Assembly: GCA_900550345.1 (NCBI GenBank)
Contig: URRX01000065.1
Span: 1-7,847, forward strand
Source: an uncultured Anaerococcus sp.
GTDB lineage: Bacteria > Bacillota > Clostridia > Tissierellales > Peptoniphilaceae
DNA: 7,847 bases
Direction of reading: 5' to 3'
Shown: piece by piece, positions 1 to 5,962 of the stretch
Layout of the letters: the number at the start of each line of letters is the position of its first letter
Position numbering within the stretch: position 1 is the first letter of the stretch
Translations under genes and position numbers: made by a program
The notes under the pieces: model-generated
Databases searched by the model: none
What the model was told of the DNA's origin: nothing
What the model saw: the letters and a program-made list of their open reading frames with translations, nothing else

Positions 1-5
1 TAAAA

Positions 6-53
6 AACTGACCTCCTTTAGTTAGTTTTTGGTCTAACTTTTGGGGGTCAGTT
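6..53 (-). terminator. Long stem-loop, intrinsic terminator on the minus strand
   Basis: Bases 6-16 (AACTGACCTCC) pair with 43-53 (GGGGGTCAGTT): 11 pairs, one of them G-T. Inside, AGTTAG (20-25) pairs with CTAACT (34-39), giving a two-tier stem. Read on the minus strand, the stem is followed directly by a T-run (the A-run at 2-7), the arrangement of a Rho-independent terminator. On the plus strand no T-run follows, so it should act leftward only. It lies about 150 bp past the uvrA stop codon and is the best visible terminator for that gene. It could instead belong to a leader of a leftward gene beyond the window edge, which cannot be judged from here. Confidence 0.65.
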
Positions 54-203
54 CAACATTTTAGCTTGTCTTTTTACATTAATAAAATCAATCGATTTAT
101 CTACTTGTTATTTTTTAGATGATTTTAAATTTAAATATTTAATTTTTCTAGAAATTTCTATTTTTCTTCCTGTGTTAAATATTTCTTATTTGATAAATAA
201 AAT

Positions 204-3017
204 TTAAAGCATTTTTTTAAGAAATTGTCCTGTATATGATTTTTTACATTTTGCTATTTTTTCTGGTGTGCCTGTTACTAGGAGTTCTCCTCCTCCGTCG
301 CCTCCCTCAGGGCCTAGGTCTATTATATGGTCGGCTACTTTTATTACGTCTAGGTTGTGTTCAATTACTACAACCGTGTTGTTTTGGTCGACTAGTCTGT
401 TTAAAACTTCTATTAATTTGTGGACGTCTGCCATGTGAAGGCCTGTTGTTGGTTCATCCAAAATGTATAGAGTTTGGCCTGTTGATCTTTTTGCAAGCTC
501 GCTTGCAAGTTTTACTCTTTGGGCTTCTCCTCCAGAAAGTTCTGTTGATGGTTGGCCTATTTTTATATAGCCAAGTCCTACGTCATAAAGTGTTTGTAAT
601 TTTCTTACTATTGATGGGTGGTTTTCAAAAAATTTGAGGGCTTCTTCTACTGTCATCTCCAAAACTTCTGATATATTTTTTCCCTTGTATTTTACTTCTA
701 GGGTTTCTCTGTTGTATCTTTGCCCATGGCAAACTTCACAAGGAACATAAACATCTGGCAAGAACATCATATCAACTTTTATTGTTCCGTCCCCCTTACA
801 AGCTTCACATCTTCCTCCTTTTACATTGAAGGAAAATCTTCCCTTATCAAAGCCTTTCATTTTTGCCTCGGTTGTCATGGCAAATACGTCTCTGATATTA
901 TCAAATAATTTGGTGTAGGTGGCTGGATTTGATCTTGGTGTTCTTCCTATTGGGGATTGGTCTATGGAAATTATTTTGTCAATTTGGTCTACCCCTTCGA
1001 TTGAATCGTGTTTTCCTGGGTGAGTTTTAGATTTGTTTAATTTTTTGGTGACTGATTTGTACAAAATTTCATTTACCAAGGAAGATTTTCCCGATCCTGA
1101 TACTCCTGTTACTGCTGTAAATGTTGATAAAGGAAATTTTACATCAATTCCTTTTAAGTTATTTTGTCTTGCATTTTTTACTTCTATATATTTGTCCCAT
1201 TTTCTTCTTTCTTTTGGTACTGGAATTTTTTCTTTTCCTGAAAGATAGGCACCTGTGATTGATTTTTTTGATTTTTTTATATCATCTAGACTACCTTTAG
1301 CTACAATTTCTCCTCCATGAACTCCTGCTTTTGGTCCAATGTCTACAAGATAATCTGCAGCTTTCATGGTATCTTCGTCATGTTCTACAATTATTAGCGT
1401 ATTTCCAATATCTGTTAAATTTCTAAGTGATTTTATTAATTTATCATTATCTCTTTGGTGAAGTCCTATTGATGGTTCGTCTAATACATAGCAAACTCCA
1501 ACAAGACCTGATCCAATTTGGGTTGCAAGTCTTATTCTTTGACTTTCTCCACCTGAAAGGGTTGAGGCTGACCTTGATAGGGAAAGATAACCAAGGCCTA
1601 CGTCTTGTAGGAATTTCACCCTTGCCTTTATTTCTTTTATTATTAATTCGGCGATTTTTTCTTTCATTGGTGAAAGTTTTAAATTATCAAAAAAATCTAT
1701 GGTTTTGTCTACTGACATATTTGCAATTTCTGAAATTGACTTGCCGTCAACTTTTATGGCAAGTATTTCATCTTTTAATCTTTGGCCGTGACAAGTTTTA
1801 CATTCTTCCTCGCTCATAAAGCCTCTCATTCTTTTCTTTTGAGCGTCTGAATTTGTTCTTTCGTATCTGTCGGATAAGTTTTTGATTGCACCTTCAAAAT
1901 GACCTGTGTATTTTTTTCTTCCAGAAAAATGACTGTCAAAGGTAAAAGAAACTTCTTTTTTTGTTCCATACAAAATTTCATCTATCATTTTTTTTGGTGC
2001 ATTTTTAATCGGCTCATCAAGGGAAAATTTGTGGTTTTTGGCAATAGCCTTAATCATTTCGTTATAATAAGTTCCTTTTCCACTTGTGGCATATGGGTCT
2101 ATTGCTCCTTCATTTATAGAAAGATTTTTGTCTGGAATTACAAGATCTGGATCAATTTGCAAATGAAATCCTAGTCCATTACATTCTGGGCACATTCCTT
2201 GGGGAGCGTTGAATGAAAACATATTTGGTGTAATTTCTGGAAGGGAAACATGGCCATCAGGACAAGCAAGTTTTGATGATAATATAAAATCTTCTCCGTC
2301 TATTACATTTATTTCTACTAGTCCGTCTGTAAGTTCAAGGGCAGTTTCCAAAGAATCTGCAAGTCTTGATTCAATCCCATCTTTTATCACAATTCTATCT
2401 ACAATTATTGATATATCGTGTTTTTTTGTTTTTGAAAGTTCAATTTCTTCTTCTATATCATACCTTTCCCCGTCAATCATAACTCTTACATATCCCATTT
2501 TTTGGATATTTTGAAGTTTCTTTTTGTGTTGACCCTTTTGAGCCCTTACTACTGGGGCAAGTATTTGGATTCTTGTTTTATTTTCAAGTTTTAAAATCCT
2601 ATCTACCATTTGGTCGATTGATTGGGCCTCGATTTTTTTTCCACAAACGGGACAATAAGCATCTCCAATTCTTGCAAATAATAATCTATAATAATCATAA
2701 ATTTCTGTTACTGTTGCAACTGTTGATCTTGGGTTTCTATTTGTAGTTTTTTGGTCGATTGAAATTGATGGAGAAAGTCCTTCGATTGTATCAACATCAG
2801 CCTTGTCCAAATTTCCCAAAAATTGTCTGGCATAGGATGATAGACTTTCTACATACCTTCTTTGACCTTCGGCATAAATTGTATCAAAAGCCAAGGTGGA
2901 CTTTCCCGATCCGGAAAGTCCAGTAAAAACAATCATTTTATCTCGAGGTAAGGTCAAATCAAGATTTTTTAAATTATTTGTCCTTGCCCCCTTTATTACT
3001 ATTTTATTTTCACTCAT
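204..3017 (-). CDS. uvrA: UvrA, excinuclease ABC subunit A (DNA damage sensor ATPase)
   Basis: This 937-residue protein has the usual family length. UvrA is the cytoplasmic ABC-type ATPase that dimerises, recognises bulky DNA lesions and loads UvrB in nucleotide excision repair. Two ABC cassettes are visible: Walker A GLSGSGKS at residues 33-40 with signature LSGGESQR near 488, and Walker A GVSGSGKS near 640 with signature LSGGEAQR near 830. Cysteine pairs typical of its zinc modules are at C122/C125 with CxxC near 406, at C276/C279, and at C737/C740 with C760/C763. In the insertion-domain module the first pair reads Cys252-Pro-Asp-Gly-His256, so one ligand is probably His with altered spacing. 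The ATG at 3017 has a clear GGAGGT ribosome site (minus strand, 3022-3027). The gene lies downstream of uvrB on the same strand but is separated from it by 432 bp containing a palindromic element. No LexA-box-like sequence was seen upstream. Confidence 0.98.
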   Translation of the reverse strand: MSENKIVIKGARTNNLKNLDLTLPRDKMIVFTGLSGSGKSTLAFDTIYAEGQRRYVESLSSYARQFLGNLDKADVDTIEGLSPSISIDQKTTNRNPRSTVATVTEIYDYYRLLFARIGDAYCPVCGKKIEAQSIDQMVDRILKLENKTRIQILAPVVRAQKGQHKKKLQNIQKMGYVRVMIDGERYDIEEEIELSKTKKHDISIIVDRIVIKDGIESRLADSLETALELTDGLVEINVIDGEDFILSSKLACPDGHVSLPEITPNMFSFNAPQGMCPECNGLGFHLQIDPDLVIPDKNLSINEGAIDPYATSGKGTYYNEMIKAIAKNHKFSLDEPIKNAPKKMIDEILYGTKKEVSFTFDSHFSGRKKYTGHFEGAIKNLSDRYERTNSDAQKKRMRGFMSEEECKTCHGQRLKDEILAIKVDGKSISEIANMSVDKTIDFFDNLKLSPMKEKIAELIIKEIKARVKFLQDVGLGYLSLSRSASTLSGGESQRIRLATQIGSGLVGVCYVLDEPSIGLHQRDNDKLIKSLRNLTDIGNTLIIVEHDEDTMKAADYLVDIGPKAGVHGGEIVAKGSLDDIKKSKKSITGAYLSGKEKIPVPKERRKWDKYIEVKNARQNNLKGIDVKFPLSTFTAVTGVSGSGKSSLVNEILYKSVTKKLNKSKTHPGKHDSIEGVDQIDKIISIDQSPIGRTPRSNPATYTKLFDNIRDVFAMTTEAKMKGFDKGRFSFNVKGGRCEACKGDGTIKVDMMFLPDVYVPCEVCHGQRYNRETLEVKYKGKNISEVLEMTVEEALKFFENHPSIVRKLQTLYDVGLGYIKIGQPSTELSGGEAQRVKLASELAKRSTGQTLYILDEPTTGLHMADVHKLIEVLNRLVDQNNTVVVIEHNLDVIKVADHIIDLGPEGGDGGGELLVTGTPEKIAKCKKSYTGQFLKKML

Positions 3018-3058
3018 TTATACCTCCGTATATTGTCTTTTGGTTTTTATTACATTGA

Positions 3059-3086
3059 TTTATAGTCAGTTTGAAATCTAGAAAAA
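3059..3086 (-). promoter_or_regulatory. Weak candidate promoter for uvrA
   Basis: On the minus strand, TATAAA (plus 3059-3064) is preceded at 16 bp by TTTTTC (plus 3081-3086). The -10 box is reasonable and the -35 box is poor. In AT-rich DNA such matches arise by chance. It is listed because the 432-bp gap from uvrB leaves room for a separate uvrA promoter. The rest of 3018-3113 is unremarkable AT-rich spacer. Confidence 0.22.
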
Positions 3087-3147
3087 GTAAATTAAAAGAT
3101 AAGTTTAACTCAAGAGATCTCTCCACTCACTTTGCACGATGAATCGG

Positions 3148-3178
3148 GATAAACAACCGAAATCAACGGTTGTTTATC
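3148..3178. repeat. Left-arm hairpin of the palindromic element
   Basis: GATAAACAACCG (3148-3159) and CGGTTGTTTATC (3167-3178) form a perfect 12-bp stem around the 7-base loop AAATCAA (3160-3166). The outer half of the stem and the loop are identical, in inverted orientation, to those of the right-arm hairpin, while the inner six pairs differ. Confidence 0.85.
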
Positions 3179-3251
3179 TGGTCGAGATGGTACCTAGCTT
3201 TTTTTTATTTAAAAAATATTATTTAAATTACGCTATGACCCATCTCGACTA

Positions 3252-3282
3252 GATAAATGTACCTTGATTTGGTACATTTATC
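3252..3282. repeat. Right-arm hairpin of the palindromic element
   Basis: GATAAATGTACC (3252-3263) and GGTACATTTATC (3271-3282) form a perfect 12-bp stem around the 7-base loop TTGATTT (3264-3270). The loop is the exact complement of the left-arm loop, so the two hairpins could form a 7-bp loop-loop contact in a single strand. Compared in the same orientation, both arms read GGGATAAA, six variable bases, AAATCAA, six compensating bases, then TTTATCT. Confidence 0.85.
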
Positions 3283-3293
3283 CCTAAAACTAA

Positions 3294-3326
3294 GTGCGAA
3301 AGCACGAAGAAGTTTGTAAAACAAAC
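3294..3326. repeat. Small hairpins unique to the right arm
   Basis: GTGC (3294-3297) pairs with GCAC (3302-3305) across a GAAA loop, the form of a GNRA tetraloop hairpin if transcribed rightward. Next, GTTTGT (3312-3317) pairs with ACAAAC (3321-3326) across AAA. An alternative pairing joins CACG (3303-3306) to CGTG (3326-3329). These lie in the stretch that the left arm lacks. Confidence 0.5.
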
Positions 3327-3449
3327 GTGTTTTGGTGTGAGTGAAACGAACGCATGGAGAGATCTCACTAAATTTTTTAGATGGTAGATAACTTGTTTTT
3401 CTCTCTATAAATATATTTCTTAATTCTACTTTTTAAATTTCTTTGAATT

Positions 3450-5429
3450 TTATACTCCCGCAAAGTCTCTTTTCATTTTTGCTATTTGATCTCTTAGTGA
3501 AGCTGCTTTTTCAAAATCTAGCTCTTCTGCAGCAGCATACATTTCTGATTCCAAATTTATAATAATATTCTCAATTTGTTCTTGTGAAAATTCTTCTTCA
3601 ACTTCTTCAATTTCTTTTGTAGATTTTGTTACTTGGATAATTTCAGAAATATTTTTCTTAATTGTCGTTGGAGTTATGCCGTGTTTTTCGTTAAATTCTG
3701 TTTGGATTTTTCTTCTTCTTTCGGTTTCATCAATGGCTTTTTTCATTGATTTTGTAATTTTATCAGCATACATTATTACATGACCTTCTGAGTTTCTAGC
3801 TGCCCTTCCTATGGTTTGGATAAGGGAAGTTTCACTTCTTAAAAATCCTTCTTTGTCTGCATCTAAAATTGCAATTAAAGAAACTTCTGGCAAATCTAGT
3901 CCCTCACGAAGAAGGTTTATTCCAACTAAAACATCAAATTTTCCAAGTCTTAAATCTCTAATAATTTCACTTCGCTCTATTGTTTTTATATCCGAATGGA
4001 GATATTTTACCTTGATTCCATTTTCTGATAAATAATCTGTCAAATCTTCTGCCATTCTTTTTGTAAGAGTTGTAACAAGAACTCTTTCTTTTTTCTCAAT
4101 TGTTTGATGAATATTTTCTATAAGATCATCAATCTGATTTTCTACTGGTTTAACGTCAATCAATGGATCTAAAAGTCCAGTTGGTCTTATGATTTGTTCT
4201 ACAACATCTCCACCGGTTTTTTCCATTTCATATGGACCTGGGGTTGCTGAAACATAGATTGTTTGATTTATTAATTTTTCAAATTCCGGAAATTTTAAGG
4301 GTCTATTGTCAAGAGCTGAAGGAAGTCTAAATCCAAAATCAACAAGATTTTGTTTTCTTGACCTATCTCCTTCATACATTCCTCCAACTTGTGGAATTGA
4401 AACGTGAGATTCGTCAACAAAAAGTACAAAATCGTCTGGAAAATAATCTATTAATGTATAAGGTCTAGATCCTGGTGCTCTTTGGGACAAATGTCTTGAA
4501 TAATTTTCTATCCCTGAACAAAAACCAATTTCTTCAAGCATTTCTATATCATAATTTGTTCTTTGTTCAAGCCTTTGTGCTTCTACTAATTTATTTTCAT
4601 TTTCAAGTTCAGCTAGTCTTTCTTTTAATTCTTCCTTAATTGTTGTAATTGCTGCAGCTGCTTTTTCTGCACTTGTTGCATAGTGACTTGCAGGATAAAT
4701 ATATCCATGAGAGATATGACTTACAACTTTTCCTGTCAATGAATCAAATTCTGAAATCCTATCTATTTCATCTCCAAAAAATTCTACTCTAATGGCTTTT
4801 TCTTCGTTTCCTGCTGGAAAAATATCTAAAACATCTCCTCTTTTTCTAAAAGTTCCACGAGAAAAATCAAAATCATTTCTTACAAATTGTCTTTCAATTA
4901 ATTCTTTCATTACTTCTTCTGGAGAAATTTCTTGGCCAGGTCTTAATGATAAAACTAATTTTCTATATTCCTCTGGATCTCCCAAGCCATAAATACAAGA
5001 AACACTAGCCACAATTATTACATCGCGTCTTTCAAAAAGACTCATGGTTGCTGAGTGTCTCAACTTATCAATTTCATCATTTATTGAAGAATCTTTTGCA
5101 ATATAGGTATCAGTTGCAGCAACGTAAGCTTCTGGTTGGTAATAATCGTAATATGAAACAAAATATTCAACGGCATTGTCTGGGAAAAATTCCTTAAATT
5201 CTGTAAATAATTGGTAGGCTAGTGTTTTGTTATGAGCAAGAACAAGAGTTGGTCTTTGGATATCTTGTATTATATTTGCCATAGTAAAAGTTTTACCAGA
5301 TCCTGTAACTCCTTGGAGAATTTGATGGTGTTTTCCTTCTTTAATACCATCTGCAAGTTTTTTGATTGCCTGAGGTTGATCTCCTTTTGGAGTGTAGTCT
5401 GATTTTATAGTAAATTTATTTTCATTCAT
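3450..5429 (-). CDS. uvrB: UvrB, excinuclease ABC subunit B (damage-verifying helicase-fold ATPase)
   Basis: This 659-residue protein has the expected full length. UvrB is delivered to damaged DNA by UvrA, inserts its beta-hairpin between the strands to verify the lesion, and recruits UvrC for incision. The visible landmarks are Walker A GVTGSGKT at residues 40-47, the beta-hairpin signature YYDYYQPEAY near 92-101, the DESH Walker B box at 339-342, the motif VI sequence QTIGRAARN near 540, and the C-terminal UVR coiled-coil domain (about residues 622-657, EELDFEKAASLRDQ), which contacts UvrC. The ATG at 5429 is preceded by AAAGGAAG (minus strand, plus 5436-5443). It is the upstream member of a uvrB-uvrA pair, an order common in firmicutes. 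No convincing terminator was seen in the 83 bp between its stop and the palindromic element, so read-through into uvrA is possible. No LexA-box-like sequence was found at its promoter. Confidence 0.98.
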   Translation of the reverse strand: MNENKFTIKSDYTPKGDQPQAIKKLADGIKEGKHHQILQGVTGSGKTFTMANIIQDIQRPTLVLAHNKTLAYQLFTEFKEFFPDNAVEYFVSYYDYYQPEAYVAATDTYIAKDSSINDEIDKLRHSATMSLFERRDVIIVASVSCIYGLGDPEEYRKLVLSLRPGQEISPEEVMKELIERQFVRNDFDFSRGTFRKRGDVLDIFPAGNEEKAIRVEFFGDEIDRISEFDSLTGKVVSHISHGYIYPASHYATSAEKAAAAITTIKEELKERLAELENENKLVEAQRLEQRTNYDIEMLEEIGFCSGIENYSRHLSQRAPGSRPYTLIDYFPDDFVLFVDESHVSIPQVGGMYEGDRSRKQNLVDFGFRLPSALDNRPLKFPEFEKLINQTIYVSATPGPYEMEKTGGDVVEQIIRPTGLLDPLIDVKPVENQIDDLIENIHQTIEKKERVLVTTLTKRMAEDLTDYLSENGIKVKYLHSDIKTIERSEIIRDLRLGKFDVLVGINLLREGLDLPEVSLIAILDADKEGFLRSETSLIQTIGRAARNSEGHVIMYADKITKSMKKAIDETERRRKIQTEFNEKHGITPTTIKKNISEIIQVTKSTKEIEEVEEEFSQEQIENIIINLESEMYAAAEELDFEKAASLRDQIAKMKRDFAGV

Positions 5430-5496
5430 TTTACACTTCCTTTATGTAAATTTATCTTTAAATTTCTAATAATTTATATCTGTTTTCGTCTTTTCC

Positions 5497-5524
5497 AATA
5501 TACACTTTCACTTTCTAAATTCAA
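5497..5524 (-). promoter_or_regulatory. Candidate uvrB promoter
   Basis: On the minus strand, TTGAAT (plus 5519-5524) and TATATT (plus 5497-5502) are separated by 16 bp, a fair match to the vegetative consensus. It would start transcription about 60 bp before the uvrB ATG. It is back to back with the rightward promoter for the repressor gene, so the two may share regulatory space. This is a consensus match only. Confidence 0.45.
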
Positions 5525-5555
5525 CTTATTTACTAGGGATTGAAAGCCTTATTTC

Positions 5556-5584
5556 TTGCTACAAATCTCCCTTTCTGCTATAAT
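5556..5584 (+). promoter_or_regulatory. Promoter of the ArsR-family repressor / P-type ATPase unit
   Basis: TTGCTA (5556-5561) and a perfect TATAAT (5579-5584) are separated by exactly 17 bp, with TG one base upstream of the -10 box (5576-5577). This is a strong sigma-A type promoter, predicting a start near 5591 and a short leader of about 23 bases. An autoregulating ArsR-type repressor would be expected to bind here, but I could not identify a convincing 12-2-12 inverted-repeat operator. Confidence 0.7.
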
Positions 5585-5613
5585 TTTTTGTGAATGAAAT
5601 TAAAGGAGGGAGT

Positions 5614-5922
5614 ATGGAAAAATCATTTGAAAATGTTTCGAATAATGATTTATTTGATTTGGCAGATTTATTTAAAGTTTTTTCTGATTCTACAAGAATT
5701 AGAATTTTGTTTTCTTTGTTTGAAAATGAAAAAAATGTAAATGCAATTTCAAAGGAATTAGGAATAAGCCAATCTGCAATAAGCCATCAACTAAGATATT
5801 TAAAAGATTCAAATTTGGTAAAAAGTAGAAGAAATGGTCAATCAATTTTTTATGCTCTTTCTGATAGCCATGTGGAATTTATTATTAAACTTGGTTTGGA
5901 ACATTTGTATGAATATAAATAA
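5614..5922 (+). CDS. ArsR/SmtB-family repressor, predicted zinc sensor (alpha-5 site)
   Basis: This 102-residue winged-helix repressor has a family core from about residue 15 to 83: the SDSTRIRIL region, then the recognition helix in ISKELGISQSAISHQLRYLK, then the wing NGQSIFYAL. The C-terminal helix carries Asp84, His86, His97 and Glu100, spaced D-x-H-x10-H-x2-E, which is the alpha-5 zinc site of SmtB and CzrA. The protein has no cysteine, so thiolate sensing as in CadC or classical ArsR is excluded. Family knowledge says such proteins repress an exporter promoter and release it when zinc binds. I chose ATG 5614 because AAGGAGGG (5603-5610) sits just before it; an in-frame GTG at 5590 lies upstream of that ribosome site and near the predicted transcription start. 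The ATPase gene follows after 40 bp with no terminator between, so the two are probably co-transcribed. Zinc as the signal is an inference from the ligand pattern. Confidence 0.92.
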   Translation: MEKSFENVSNNDLFDLADLFKVFSDSTRIRILFSLFENEKNVNAISKELGISQSAISHQLRYLKDSNLVKSRRNGQSIFYALSDSHVEFIIKLGLEHLYEYK

Positions 5923-5962
5923 TTTTGATTAATTTCAAAATTTTGTGAGAGGATAGATTTTT

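Larger units (their letters stand above)
3114..3366. repeat. Complex palindromic element with terminal inverted repeats between uvrB and uvrA
   Basis: This 253-bp non-coding element is bounded by perfect 12-bp inverted repeats, GAGATCTCTCCA (3114-3125) and TGGAGAGATCTC (3355-3366). Inside are a central 10-bp stem GTCGAGATGG/CCATCTCGAC (3181-3190 with 3240-3249), a further TAGC/GCTA pairing (3195-3198 with 3232-3235), an AT-rich centre, and two 12-bp hairpins placed symmetrically. The right arm carries about 50 bp more than the left. The flanks ACTCAA (3108-3113) and ACTAAA (3367-3372) agree at 5 of 6 bases and might be a decayed target duplication. No reading frame of note lies within it. It looks like a MITE-like or other dispersed intergenic palindrome, or a structured RNA. 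From memory, motifs of the kind CATCTCGAC...GGAGAGATCTC recur in intergenic repeats of several bacteria, but I cannot verify that here. Confidence 0.8.

Noticed and set aside
3114..3366. Known structured RNAs (tmRNA, 6S, T-box, group II intron end, HEARO) or a CRISPR array as an explanation of the palindromic element
   Set aside because: No T-box TGGNACCGCG sequence, tmRNA-like tag frame or regularly spaced direct repeats are seen, and the strict mirror symmetry with terminal inverted repeats does not fit these classes as I know them. A covariance-model search would settle it.
5590..5613. An in-frame GTG at 5590 that would add eight residues to the ArsR-family repressor
   Set aside because: The AAGGAGGG ribosome site at 5603-5610 would lie inside the coding region, the predicted transcript starts at about 5591, and family members begin near the ATG at 5614.
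5430..5613. A LexA/SOS box controlling uvrB
   Set aside because: No sequence close to the firmicute CGAAC-N4-GTTCG pattern is present in this intergenic region, nor in 3018-3113 before uvrA.
5585..5613. A zinc-repressor operator formed by the TGAATGAAA-like bases in the leader
   Set aside because: The bases are direct rather than inverted repeats, and no 12-2-12 symmetry could be drawn, so it is not listed as a site.
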